Positions 24,750 through 32,680 are shown, numbered from the stretch's first letter. The stretch: 64,000 nucleotides of DNA from Halorientalis regularis (GCF_023698535.1 NZ_JALJCL010000005.1:124001-188000), one strand, 5' to 3'. Translations and numbers: made by a program. Notes: a model not told the origin generated them from the letters alone.

Positions 24750-25490
24750 ATGCTCGACGGACAGACCTGCCTGGTCACTGGGAGTTCACGCGGCATCGGA
24801 CGCGGTATCGCTGAAGAGCTGGGTCGGCACGGCGCGGACGTGGTCGTCAACTACCGTTCTTCGGAGGCGGCGGCCCACGAGGTCGTCGACGCCATCGAGG
24901 ACGAGGGCGAGACGGCCATCGCCGTCCAGGGCGACGTGGCCGACTACGACGACGTGGAAGCGATGTGTGAGCGGATCCACGATACCTTCGGGCAGGTGGA
25001 CGTGCTGGTCAACAACGCGGGCATCACCATCGACAAGAAGTTCGAGAACATGACCAAGGAGGACTGGGAGACGGTGATGGACGTGAACCTCGGGGGCGTG
25101 TTCAACTGCACGCACTGCCTGTTCGACGACATCAAGGCCGCCGACCAGGGCCGGCTGATCAACATCTCCTCGGTCGTGGGCCAGCAGGGCAACTACGGCC
25201 AGGCCAACTACGCGACCACCAAGTCCGGCCTCTTTGGTTTCACCCGGACGCTGGCGCTGGAACTGGCCTCCACCGGGTCGACGGCCAACTGCGTCGCCCC
25301 CGGGTTCGTCGAGACCGATATGCTCGAGGACGTGCCCGAGCGCGTCCAGCAGAAGATCATCGACCGGATTCCGCTGAACCGGTTCGCCGAGGTCGAGGAC
25401 ATCGCCGGGATCGTGCGCTTCCTCTCCAGCGCCGAATCCAGTTACATGACCGGCCAGGTGCTGGCCGTCAACGGCGGCATGGAGTGGTGA
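24750..25490 (+). CDS. phaB: Acetoacetyl-CoA / 3-oxoacyl reductase (PhaB/FabG type)
   Basis: 246-residue NADPH-dependent short-chain dehydrogenase. Cofactor loop TGSSRGIGRG (about 11-20), VNYRSS after beta-2 (typical of NADP users), VNNAGIT, and the catalytic Ser and Tyr-x-x-x-Lys in ISSVVGQQGNYGQANYATTK. The full-length similarity pattern is FabG/PhaB: it reduces acetoacetyl-CoA to (R)-3-hydroxybutyryl-CoA. Its place right after phaC makes the PHA role likely; a general FabG function is less likely because haloarchaea lack bacterial fatty-acid synthesis. Confidence 0.82.
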   Translation: MLDGQTCLVTGSSRGIGRGIAEELGRHGADVVVNYRSSEAAAHEVVDAIEDEGETAIAVQGDVADYDDVEAMCERIHDTFGQVDVLVNNAGITIDKKFENMTKEDWETVMDVNLGGVFNCTHCLFDDIKAADQGRLINISSVVGQQGNYGQANYATTKSGLFGFTRTLALELASTGSTANCVAPGFVETDMLEDVPERVQQKIIDRIPLNRFAEVEDIAGIVRFLSSAESSYMTGQVLAVNGGMEW

Positions 25491-25535
25491 CTCGGGCGGT
25501 CGGCAGGTGACCGGTCCGCCGACGTGCGAGCGCAA

Positions 25536-25808
25536 TCAGTTCTCGTCGCTGGCAGTCTCGCCCGCCAGGCCGAACAGGTGCGCGAGGAATCCGAAAACGT
25601 GCATCAGGCCGAACATGACGACGTAGCTCAGCACGGTGGTTCCGATGTCGCCGACGTCGAACCGGAGGACGAGCCAGAGCGTGACGAGCGCACCGAGCGA
25701 GATGCCACACAGGACGATCAGGGCACGGCGGCCGCGGACCGGGACGAACGTCGGAGCTTCGGTTCCGTAGAACGCCCCGTTCAGGGCGGTACTGACGGAG
25801 GGAGCCAT
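25536..25808 (-). CDS. Small membrane protein
   Basis: 90-residue protein with two membrane helices (ALIVLCGISLGALVTLWLVL and TVLSYVVMFGLMHVFGFLAH) and a polar end (GLAGETASDEN). Basic residues (RGRR) sit just before the first helix. It is convergent with the PhaB-type gene and divergent from the SLOG gene. Function unknown; no link to PHA metabolism is visible apart from position. Confidence 0.65.
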   Translation of the reverse strand: MAPSVSTALNGAFYGTEAPTFVPVRGRRALIVLCGISLGALVTLWLVLRFDVGDIGTTVLSYVVMFGLMHVFGFLAHLFGLAGETASDEN

Positions 25809-25887
25809 GCGCCGCTGTTCAGCCGGACGTGTCAGAAGATCGTCGGTAGCCGTGGCTGTTTACTCGTCGGGCGACACACCGACCCCC

Positions 25888-26337
25888 ATGCGAGTCAGCG
25901 TGATCGGCGGCGGCGTGATCGACCGCGAAACGGCCGCTACGGCCCGCGCGGTGGGTCGTGAACTCGGCGACCGGGGCCACACGGTCGTCTGTGGCGGCCT
26001 CGGCGGCGTGATGGAAGCCGTCTGCGAAGGGGCGGAGGAGGCGGGCGGCGACACCATCGGCATCGTCCCCGGTCCGGACCGCGAGGCGGCCAACGAGTAC
26101 GTCGACACCGCCATCGCGACGGCCATGGGCAACGCCCGGAACGTCCTCGTCGTCCTGAACGGCGACGCGGCCATCGCCATCGACGGGTCGACGGGCACCC
26201 TCTCGGAGATCGGCCACGCGCTGGATTTCGGCAGACCCGTGGCTGGCATCGACACCCACGACATCGAGGGGGTCGCAGTGGTCGACTCTGCGGCCGCCGC
26301 AGTGGAACACGTCGAGTCGGCGGTGGGCGAGCGATGA
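25888..26337 (+). CDS. SLOG-domain protein (TIGR00725 type)
   Basis: 149-residue Rossmann-like protein of the SLOG/lysine-decarboxylase-like superfamily. The nucleotide-binding pattern is VIGGGVIDRETA at the start, CGGLGGVMEAVCEGA in the middle and DGSTGTLSEIGHAL near the end (the equivalent of the PGGxGTxxE loop). Relatives bind or hydrolyse nucleotide derivatives, but the bacterial TIGR00725 group has no assigned reaction. It overlaps the next gene by four bases (ATGA), which suggests a two-gene unit. Confidence 0.8.
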   Translation: MRVSVIGGGVIDRETAATARAVGRELGDRGHTVVCGGLGGVMEAVCEGAEEAGGDTIGIVPGPDREAANEYVDTAIATAMGNARNVLVVLNGDAAIAIDGSTGTLSEIGHALDFGRPVAGIDTHDIEGVAVVDSAAAAVEHVESAVGER

Positions 26338-26786
26338 TCGACCGAACCACCGGCCTCGACGACCCCGATGTCTACGACCACGTCCGACCTATCGACGACG
26401 CCCTCGAACCGGGCGTCTATCGCGTCGTCGGGACGGATGCGGACGGCGTCACGCTCCTGCAGGTAGCCGGCCCCGACGGGACGCGTCGTCACACCGGTAC
26501 CGTCGTCACCGTGGACCGGGACGACCTGTCAGCGGTCGAACCGGCCGAGAACCCGGACGGGAGCCGGTCGCCGGGTGCGTGGATCGCCGGACAGCTGACG
26601 GGGTTCTACTGGTCCCTGCGAGTGTTGGCGGGGACGGTCCGGGAGCGTCCGATCCCGGGGACGGTCGCGCTGGCGGCGATGGCGGTCGGGTTGTTCGGTG
26701 ACCCGCTCGTCCCGCTTCCGGACGCCGGGGACGTGCTGTTGTTCCTCGCCGGGGCGCTCGGGCTGGTGGTGCTGTCGCGGCGCTGA
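26334..26786 (+). CDS. Haloarchaeal conserved protein with C-terminal membrane hairpin
   Basis: 150 residues. The N-terminal 75 form a small beta-rich soluble unit (LEPGVYRVVGTDADGVTLLQ, HTGTVVTVDRDDL). The C-terminal part has two membrane segments (IPGTVALAAMAVGLFG and DAGDVLLFLAGALGLVVLS). Function unknown. It is coupled to the SLOG gene by a four-base overlap and convergent with the glutamate-cysteine ligase family gene. Confidence 0.7.
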   Translation: MIDRTTGLDDPDVYDHVRPIDDALEPGVYRVVGTDADGVTLLQVAGPDGTRRHTGTVVTVDRDDLSAVEPAENPDGSRSPGAWIAGQLTGFYWSLRVLAGTVRERPIPGTVALAAMAVGLFGDPLVPLPDAGDVLLFLAGALGLVVLSRR

Positions 26787-26798
26787 TCGGGGGTCGGA

Positions 26799-28319
26799 CT
26801 AGCCCTCTAACCAGTCGGCGAAGGTGCCTTCGACGAGCGTCTCGGTCTGTTTTTCGACGTAGCGGGCCTGCATGCCCCAGATGGCCTCCGTGAGTGGCAC
26901 ACCACGCTCGACCTGGCGTTCGACGAGCTCGTGTTTCCAGCGGGCGGGCGTGGTCCGGCGGTCGACGCGTTCCCGCAGTGGGCGGATGTACCGGCGAGCT
27001 TCCTCGGTCGAGAGGCCGCGGAGTTCGAGGCCGTCGCGGGCGTACTCGAAGATCTCGCCGTAGATCTCGTCGACAGCGCCGGTCTCGGAGGCATCGGCGG
27101 TGAGCCAGGTGAATTCGGCCTGGAGACCGTCACAGACCGCGGCGTAGAAGTTGGCCTTGGCCGTCTGCCAGTCGAGGTTCCGGACGGGGTGTTCCCGGCG
27201 GGGCAGACTCTCCATGAGGCCGGCGAAGAGGGCCTGGAAGGCGACGGCGTCCCGGATGGTGGGCTGGGCCGCCAGCGGACGGAACTCGATACGGGCGTTG
27301 GCCGCCGAGCGGGAGGCACCGTCGAAGACGGGGCGGACCCAGCGCCAGTAGGAGCCGTGTTTGTGTCGCAGGTGCCGGAAGCGGTCGTCGAAGCGCTGGC
27401 CGTCGGGCACGTCCATCGGGACGATGGTGCGGTCCCCCGCGATGTCCTGGATCGCGTCCTCGACGGTGTCGAAGTCGGGCGGGAAACACACCTTGGGATC
27501 GCCGTCGCCGGTCTGGGGGTTCAACACGTCCTCGAAGACGGTGATGCGGTTCTCCATCCAGGCGTCGGCCAGGATCTGTCCCGCGGGCACGTCGTCGTAC
27601 ATCTCCGGCGGGAAGAAGGGTGAGTTGGCACCGAGGGCGGCCAGCGGGCCGGCCACCCGCAGAGCGTAGGTGAAGTGTTCGGGCAGGTCGGGGGCGTGGG
27701 GGACCTGGTAGTGGGGCTGGATCGAGGTGATGAGGCTCTCCGGCATCACCGTGTCGGCCTCGAGGGTGACGTGGGGGGCGTCGATCCGGAGCCCGGAGGG
27801 GTAGTCGGTGTTGGCCATCGTGTGGTACCGCACGGCGTCGGACATGTTGGTCGCGATGCGGATGCCGTCGGCCTCGATGCTGTCACAGAGGTAGTCGGTG
27901 GCCGTCTCGCCGTTTGGCGGAACGGTCCACATCCCGTCGGCGACGAGCTGGATGTTCTCGCGGCCGACGGCCGTCTCGGCGGCGTCGACGTGCGCCTGGA
28001 GTTCGGCCTCCTGAGCTTCCAGTCCGTACCGGGAGAGCGGGACGGGTGAGGTCTGGATCTCGGCGTTGTGGAGGCCGAGTTCCTTCTCGAACCCAATGCG
28101 GTCCAGTAGCTGGCGGGGGACCCGCCTGAGGGCGTCGGTACGGTCGTCGACGGCGTACAGCTCCTGCTCCAGCCCGATGATGGCCTGGGAGTTGTCGAAG
28201 GTGCCGTCGTACACCTCCTCGATCAGTTCCTCGGCTTCGGCTTCGGCACGCTCCTGGAACGCCTCGGCGTCGACAGTGAGCGCCTCCCTGACCCGTGCTG
28301 CGAGCTCGGAGCCGGACAT
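26799..28319 (-). CDS. Glutamate--cysteine ligase family protein
   Basis: 506-residue member of the GCS2-type ATP-grasp-like ligases. Conserved sections include QAIIGLEQELYAVD (GxExE-type metal/substrate motif), LGLHNAEIQTSPVPLS, YRHL-type RHLRHKHGSYWRWVRP and ARIEFRPLAAQPT. Haloarchaea accumulate gamma-glutamylcysteine as their main low-molecular-weight thiol, so formation of it from glutamate and cysteine is a likely activity. The family also contains ligases with other amines, so this is not certain. A UspA gene lies 46 bases upstream on the same strand. Confidence 0.78.
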   Translation of the reverse strand: MSGSELAARVREALTVDAEAFQERAEAEAEELIEEVYDGTFDNSQAIIGLEQELYAVDDRTDALRRVPRQLLDRIGFEKELGLHNAEIQTSPVPLSRYGLEAQEAELQAHVDAAETAVGRENIQLVADGMWTVPPNGETATDYLCDSIEADGIRIATNMSDAVRYHTMANTDYPSGLRIDAPHVTLEADTVMPESLITSIQPHYQVPHAPDLPEHFTYALRVAGPLAALGANSPFFPPEMYDDVPAGQILADAWMENRITVFEDVLNPQTGDGDPKVCFPPDFDTVEDAIQDIAGDRTIVPMDVPDGQRFDDRFRHLRHKHGSYWRWVRPVFDGASRSAANARIEFRPLAAQPTIRDAVAFQALFAGLMESLPRREHPVRNLDWQTAKANFYAAVCDGLQAEFTWLTADASETGAVDEIYGEIFEYARDGLELRGLSTEEARRYIRPLRERVDRRTTPARWKHELVERQVERGVPLTEAIWGMQARYVEKQTETLVEGTFADWLEG

Positions 28320-28365
28320 ACCGCCCCCTGTGCTGGCCTCGGTGAAAAGAAGCGGGGTCTCGGGC

Positions 28366-28746
28366 TCAGGACAGGTCCGGCAGGGGCACGACGACGACGG
28401 GCACGTCGAGACTCACCAGCAGGTCGGCGGCGGTTCCACCCAGTCCGGGCGCGGCGTCGGGGTCGCCCCGTCGCGCGCCGATCAGGACCTCGTCGACGTC
28501 GCGCTCGGCGACCAGCGACTGGATCACCTCGCTGGGCCGGCCCGCCTCGGTGATCGTCTCGACGGTCGGGTCGACGAGACGCGTGCGGGCGACGTTGGTG
28601 GCGTCGCCCGAATCGCGGGGATCGCCGTCGGGTTCGGTGACGCTGACGACGGTTACGGTGTCCGCGGCGGTAGTGCGTTCGCCGAGGTAGTCACAGGCGG
28701 CCGCGGTCGTGTGGACCGACGCGGTGGCGACGAGGAAGGTGGTCAT
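28366..28746 (-). CDS. Universal stress protein (UspA family)
   Basis: 126-residue protein with the UspA fold: a first strand and helix (TTFLVATASVHTTAAACDYLG), a long acidic loop, and a C-terminal half with RDVDEVLIGARRGD and TAADLLVSLDVPVVVVPLP. The ATP-loop G-x2-G-x9-G-S/T is only partly kept (GARRGDPDAAPGLGGTAADL), so nucleotide binding is plausible but unproven. It lies upstream of the glutamate-cysteine ligase family gene, so a joint stress role is possible. Confidence 0.8.
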   Translation of the reverse strand: MTTFLVATASVHTTAAACDYLGERTTAADTVTVVSVTEPDGDPRDSGDATNVARTRLVDPTVETITEAGRPSEVIQSLVAERDVDEVLIGARRGDPDAAPGLGGTAADLLVSLDVPVVVVPLPDLS

Positions 28747-28833
28747 ACCCCCGACTGCGTGCGCGACCACCATAAATCGTCTCCGGCGGCGGCAGGCGAC
28801 AGCGTTTTGTCCGCCGGGCCCACCCCTGTCGGT

Positions 28834-29583
28834 GTGCGAATCGAGAACAGCTTCATTCCGGTCCGGGGCGTGGGCGAGACGACCGAGCGCCGGCTCTGGG
28901 AGGCCGGCGTCACCCACTGGGACGAGTTCGACGGCTCCGTCGTCGGGGAGACCACGGCCGACCGGATCCAGTCGTTCATCGACACGGCACGGGACCGACT
29001 GGCCGACGGCGACGCCCGCTACTTCGGCGAGCAGTTCCCCAGCGGCGAGCGCTGGCGGATGTACGAGAACTTCCGATCCGAGGCCTGCTTTTTCGATATC
29101 GAGACCACCGGCCTCTCACAGCACCGCGACACGGTGACGACCGTCAGCTTCCACCAGGACGGCGAGACCACCACCCTCGTCCGGGGCGACGACCTCACCG
29201 CCGACGCTCTCCGCGCCCAGTTCGAGGACGCCGCCATGCTCGTGACGTTCAACGGGAAACGCTTCGACGTGCCCTTCCTCGAGACTTCCTTCGACCTCTC
29301 GCTCGATCACCCCCACCTCGATCTCATGTACCCCTGCAAGCAACTCGGCCTCACGGGCGGGCTCAAGGTGATCGAGCAGGAGATCGGCGTCGAACGCGAC
29401 CGCCCCGACATCTCCGGCGAGGACGCCGTTCGCCTCTGGAAGGAACACCAGCGCGGCCGCGACGGCGCGCTCGAAACGCTGGTCTCGTACAACCGCGAGG
29501 ACGCCGTCAACCTCCGGACGCTCAGCGACACCGTCGCCGACCGCCTCCACGACGACGTGTTCGCGCCGGCCGCCGAGCGGTAA
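28834..29583 (+). CDS. RNase H-like (DEDD-type) nuclease
   Basis: 249 residues with a GTG start (VRIENSFIPVRGVGETTERR). Residues 1-45 are helix-hairpin-helix-like (PVRGVGETTERRLWEAGVTH). From about 85 the exonuclease fold shows FFDIETTGLS (Asp-x-Glu), LVTFNGKRFDVPFLE with the second Asp, and SYNREDAVNL with the final Tyr-x3-Asp type residue, matching YprB/RNase_H_2-like 3'-5' nucleases. Substrate, DNA or RNA, is unknown. The spacer after it contains two ORB-like repeats. Confidence 0.82.
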   Translation: MRIENSFIPVRGVGETTERRLWEAGVTHWDEFDGSVVGETTADRIQSFIDTARDRLADGDARYFGEQFPSGERWRMYENFRSEACFFDIETTGLSQHRDTVTTVSFHQDGETTTLVRGDDLTADALRAQFEDAAMLVTFNGKRFDVPFLETSFDLSLDHPHLDLMYPCKQLGLTGGLKVIEQEIGVERDRPDISGEDAVRLWKEHQRGRDGALETLVSYNREDAVNLRTLSDTVADRLHDDVFAPAAER

Positions 29584-29617
29584 TACTGTCCACCCCCGTA
29601 CCTGTCACCGGACCTAC

Positions 29618-29638
29618 AACACCCCTTCGTTTCGACTG
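29618..29638 (-). repeat. ORB-like element 1 (minus orientation)
   Basis: Minus strand: CAGTCGAAACGAAGGGGTGT. The GAAACGAAGGGG core has the form of archaeal origin recognition boxes bound by Orc1/Cdc6. It pairs with element 2 at 29678-29698 in inverted orientation. Confidence 0.4.
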
Positions 29639-29677
29639 CACGAACAGTCGTAGTGAGCGGGACGACGGTGAATATCG

Positions 29678-29698
29678 GTTCCAGTCGAAGAGAGGGTT
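29678..29698 (+). repeat. ORB-like element 2 (plus orientation)
   Basis: GTTCCAGTCGAAGAGAGGGT on the plus strand, sharing CAGTCGAA plus a G-string with element 1 and facing the opposite way. The last bases overlap the stop codon of the GNAT gene at 29697. The 39 bases between the two elements include the more A/T-rich GTGAATATCG. Confidence 0.35.
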
Positions 29699-30389
29699 AA
29701 CCGTCGGATTCGTCGGTGGAGTCGAACAGTTCGTCCACGTCGCCGGTCTCGTCGTCGAGCCACTCGTCGAGCTGGAACCAGTCGGGGGCTTCGGAGTCGG
29801 CGAGCCGCGGGGCTGACGGGCCTTCGACGGGACCATCACTCGCGTCGTCGCCGGTGAGATCCGGCGTGTCGCCGGGGTCGCGGTCGCCGTCGAACGGGTC
29901 CGCGTCGTCGGCGACGTGTTTGCGCATGCGGACGAACTCGACGGAGACGTCCTCGATGGTGGTCACTTCGTCGTCGAGTTGCCAGTAGCCGACCGACTCG
30001 TAGAACTGGACGGCGTTGCGCGCCGCGACGATGTCGATTTGTTCGATACCCTGGAACTGCGCGGAGAGTTCGAGTTGTTTGACCAGCGCCGTGGCGACGC
30101 CGTGGCCGTGGTGGTCGGGGTGGACGTAGACGGCGTCGATACGCTCGTCGGGGACGTTCAGCGCCCCGTAGCCGACGATCCGGTCGTCACGCTCCCCGAC
30201 GTGGACGATGAAGCGGTCGTCGCCGATGGCCTCCTCGAACGTGGCGAGGTAGCTGTCCTCCGGTTTCCAGGCGTCGACCTGTTCGGGACTGTACTGCCAG
30301 TGTTCGAGGTCCTCGATCGCCGCCCGCTTGATCGAGAGAATCGCTTCTGCGTCCTCCGGCTCGGCCCGACGAAAGCGGACGTCCGACAT
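29697..30389 (-). CDS. GNAT family N-acetyltransferase
   Basis: 230 residues. The first 160 form the GNAT fold: RFRRAEPEDAEAILSIKRAA, then the acetyl-CoA pyrophosphate loop VHPDHHGHGVATALV (R/Q-x-x-G-x-G/A pattern), then RNAVQFYESVGYWQ near the end. The last 70 residues are a highly acidic, low-complexity tail (DDADPFDGDRDPGDTPD) with no fold. The acceptor is unknown. The ATG at 30389 was chosen because the fold begins directly there; an in-frame upstream start would run into an unrelated spacer. Confidence 0.82.
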   Translation of the reverse strand: MSDVRFRRAEPEDAEAILSIKRAAIEDLEHWQYSPEQVDAWKPEDSYLATFEEAIGDDRFIVHVGERDDRIVGYGALNVPDERIDAVYVHPDHHGHGVATALVKQLELSAQFQGIEQIDIVAARNAVQFYESVGYWQLDDEVTTIEDVSVEFVRMRKHVADDADPFDGDRDPGDTPDLTGDDASDGPVEGPSAPRLADSEAPDWFQLDEWLDDETGDVDELFDSTDESDG

Positions 30390-30493
30390 CGTTACGGCGA
30401 CCTGTCCGGGATAGCGGAGCCGCGAATAAAAGTAGTCGCATCGTACTGGCTGGTGAAGCGAACCGGACGGCGGGTGGCCACCCCCGCTGGTCC

Positions 30494-30820
30494 TCACTGC
30501 TCGACCGGTTCGGCCCCGGGGTCGTCGGGGTCGACGGACTCGACCGCCACCGCGGCCCCCTCGTCACGGCCGCCCCGGCGTCGGTACATCGCACGGGCCG
30601 CCACCGCGGCGGCCACGACGGCCACGACACCGATCACGCGTCGGCCGCGGGACGGCGAGGAGTGCTCCATCTCGCCCTCGGCCATCGCCACGTCCTCGCC
30701 CTTGATCATGCGCTCGGGGTCGGTGACGACTACGTCGTCCACGTCCTCCCCAGGGGCCGGAATGCCGATGGTCGCGCCGTCGAAGTGTAGCTCGAACAGA
30801 GTTACGTCGTCGAATGCCAT
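30494..30820 (-). CDS. Haloarchaeal protein with one membrane span
   Basis: 108 residues: a soluble acidic N-terminal 45 (VTLFELHFDGATIGIPAPGE), one membrane helix (RRVIGVVAVVAAAVAARAMY) followed by a basic stop (RRRGGRDE) and an acidic end. Function unknown. The TnpB insertion sequence begins about 45 bases upstream of its start codon, so the IS may sit in its promoter region. Confidence 0.65.
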   Translation of the reverse strand: MAFDDVTLFELHFDGATIGIPAPGEDVDDVVVTDPERMIKGEDVAMAEGEMEHSSPSRGRRVIGVVAVVAAAVAARAMYRRRGGRDEGAAVAVESVDPDDPGAEPVEQ

Positions 30821-30865
30821 ACCACCAGTAGGTCGGCCAGCGACTTACAGTAGTAGTGATACGTG

Positions 30866-30990
30866 ATGACGTCCTCCCCGGCGTGAACGCCGGGGTTTCC
30901 CAGGCGTTGGGATATTATGGTTCGCGGCACACCTGTTCTTGTGGGGCAACTCGCCCCGTGGATTTCTCGAACAGGCGCACCGCTGGCTGT
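30866..30990 (-). ncRNA. Candidate omega/reRNA of the TnpB element
   Basis: In IS200/IS605 elements the guide RNA is made from the 3' end of tnpB and the right end, and its guide segment comes from the flanking DNA past the element. Here the right-end hairpin CCCCGGCGT-GA-ACGCCGGGG (30876-30895) would be the last scaffold stem, and the guide would be read on the minus strand from about 30865 downward. Limits are approximate and no expression evidence exists. Confidence 0.35.
30876..30895. repeat. IS right-end hairpin
   Basis: CCCCGGCGT - GA - ACGCCGGGG, perfect 9-bp arms; the core is identical to the left-end hairpin. Confidence 0.8.
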
Positions 30991-32168
30991 GCCATCCAGC
31001 CGTTATCCCTATCTCCCCCATCACAGGCGAGAGTCGGGAGTACCTTCTGTCGGATGTTTTCAGCCCCGTTCACGTCGGCATTGGCGACCAGTCCACACTC
31101 CTCACAGACGTACAGCCCACGTTCAACACGTTGGCTGTCCTCGGTCGTTCCACAGGATGCGCAAGACTTGGACGTGTCACGCTCATCCACACGCTCGACG
31201 CTGATACCGTGTTCAGCGGCTTTGTATTCCAGCATCTCGGTGAACCTGTCGAACGCCCACCCATGCAAGTCGAGGTTGCCGTGGTCGCCCCAGTCGGCGT
31301 CCTCGCGGATACCAGTCAAGTCGCCTGCGGCAATTTTCCCGACGTTACGAGCGGCGCACTCGGCTACTATATCCTTCGAGACGGCGTGGAAGAAGTGCGT
31401 CCGGCGCTCGTCGCGCTTCCGGTCCAGTCGCCGTGCCTTCTGTGAGTCACTATCGTCGCACTTCGCTCGCTCTTTCAGGAAGTAGTACTCATCCTCTTTG
31501 AGTGCGCCGCCGGGATACAGCAGAGCATCGTCGCCAACCGCAACAGCGGCGAAATTGCAGATACCGAGGTCGATACCTGCCACCCGGTCGCCCGGTGGGT
31601 CAGGGTCGCCGATCTCGACGTTGCACACGATGTGCAACTCCCACTCGGTATCAGTCCAGACTGCTCGGACCTGTTGGACGTTCTTGATGGCCACATCTGG
31701 GTCAGCAGCATATTCACAGAGAATGAAGTCCTGCCGTCCGTCTTTCAGATTCCGTCCCTTCGAGAGTCGAATCTGATTATGTTCGAGGTCGTGCTCGAAC
31801 CCATCTTCTTTGAACGTGACTGTCGAGCGTGGATGCTCGTCGCCATGTTTGCGGTAGCCGGGTGGGTTCGCCTTCTCGTCACCGTTCCCACGGAGCGTGT
31901 ACCACGAGTCGAACGCTTCAGCCAATTCTTCGAGAATTTCCTGACTGGATTGTGCGTTCAAATCCGCGTAGCGTTCGTGATTCTTGAGGTACGCTTTGAG
32001 AACGCCGTCGTCTGGTATCGTACCGGTTTCATCCCAAATCCGGTCACACGTCCATCGAGCGACGTTCCAGAGTTTCGAGGCAGCGAACCCGAGCGAATCG
32101 AGGTCTGCACGCACCTGCTGGTGGTTGCGAATGGATGCAACGTAGGTGCGAGTGACCTGATCCGCCAT
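30915..32168 (-). CDS. tnpB: RNA-guided nuclease TnpB (IS605 OrfB family)
   Basis: 417-residue TnpB, the RuvC-like ancestor of Cas12, which uses a transposon-end RNA to cut DNA next to its TAM. RuvC-I Asp200 is in VAGIDLGICNF and RuvC-III Asp365 in VANADVNGAENI. The zinc finger is CASCG (336/339) with CEECG (355/358). At RuvC-II, where most TnpBs have a Glu before Asp-Leu, this protein reads IAAGDLTGIRED, with Gly282 at that place and Glu289 seven residues on. The length and both ends look intact, so the gene is not obviously decayed. No tnpA is present. Confidence 0.9.
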   Translation of the reverse strand: MADQVTRTYVASIRNHQQVRADLDSLGFAASKLWNVARWTCDRIWDETGTIPDDGVLKAYLKNHERYADLNAQSSQEILEELAEAFDSWYTLRGNGDEKANPPGYRKHGDEHPRSTVTFKEDGFEHDLEHNQIRLSKGRNLKDGRQDFILCEYAADPDVAIKNVQQVRAVWTDTEWELHIVCNVEIGDPDPPGDRVAGIDLGICNFAAVAVGDDALLYPGGALKEDEYYFLKERAKCDDSDSQKARRLDRKRDERRTHFFHAVSKDIVAECAARNVGKIAAGDLTGIREDADWGDHGNLDLHGWAFDRFTEMLEYKAAEHGISVERVDERDTSKSCASCGTTEDSQRVERGLYVCEECGLVANADVNGAENIRQKVLPTLACDGGDRDNGWMAQPAVRLFEKSTGRVAPQEQVCREP

Positions 32169-32285
32169 ACATAGCCTGTTGTGTGTGAAATTGATAAGTA
32201 GTGGCCAACCGGGGTGAAAGTGAACATAGAATATCCAGCCCGTCTGTCACCCGGTGGCGTCGTATCAAAGCTTACGCGATTCACG

Positions 32286-32303
32286 CCCGGCGTGAACGCC
32301 GGG
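32286..32303. repeat. IS left-end hairpin
   Basis: CCCGGCGTGAACGCCGGG, identical in core to the right-end hairpin; lies 13 bases inside the TTGAT junction. Confidence 0.8.
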
Positions 32304-32316
32304 ATTCTCTCGCTGT

Positions 32317-32321
32317 ATCAA
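32317..32321 (-). other. Insertion target/TAM motif TTGAT
   Basis: TTGAT on the minus strand immediately precedes the predicted left end (ACAGCGAGAGAATC). The same pentamer is the target and TAM of the well-studied ISDra2 element. Confidence 0.55.
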
Positions 32322-32326
32322 GATAG

Positions 32327-32680
32327 CTAGCGGATTCCGCGAGCCAGCGCGCCCAGCAGACTCCCGACGAGCGGGATGGCGGTGCTGACCGCGAAGACTT
32401 GTCCCATGCCGAGGAAGAGTCCCAGGTTGCCCGTGCCTGCGAGCCAGAGAGCGAAGACGAGCCACGAGAGGATACCGAAGCCGAGGCCAGCGAGCAGGCC
32501 ACGGCCCAGCGAGGGCTGGGTGAGCGCGACGAGCGCCCCGCCGAGGACGAACCCCAGCCAGTGGACCGGGACGATCGCCAGTCCGACGACGACGGCTCCC
32601 ACGGCCGCGAGCCGGCGGTGGCGCGGGTCCGCCCGGAGCGCGTCGAGGCGGCCACCGAGTGTCCCGGACTGTTCGCTCAT
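32327..32680 (-). CDS. Haloarchaeal small membrane protein
   Basis: 117 residues with about four membrane helices (AAVGAVVVGLAIVPVHWLGF, LVALTQPSLGRGLLAGLGFG, LVFALWLAGTGNLGLFLGMG, VSTAIPLVGSLLGALARG). Function unknown. Its ATG overlaps the stop of the penicillin-acylase-type gene by four bases, so they are cotranscribed. The TnpB element lies six bases after its stop and did not disrupt it. Confidence 0.7.
   Translation of the reverse strand: MSEQSGTLGGRLDALRADPRHRRLAAVGAVVVGLAIVPVHWLGFVLGGALVALTQPSLGRGLLAGLGFGILSWLVFALWLAGTGNLGLFLGMGQVFAVSTAIPLVGSLLGALARGIR

Larger units (their letters stand above)
30866..32316 (-). mobile_element. IS200/IS605-family element, IS1341-type (tnpB only)
   Basis: Single-gene element with tnpB and no tnpA. 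Both ends carry the same hairpin, CCCGGCGT-GA-ACGCCGGG (30876-30895 and 32286-32303). Read in the direction of tnpB the left end follows TTGAT (minus strand 32321-32317), the insertion/TAM motif known for ISDra2-like elements. The right boundary is approximate; I place it about ten bases outside the hairpin. The element inserted six bases after the stop codon of the gene at 32327-32680. It is visibly more A/T-rich than its surroundings. Confidence 0.75.
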
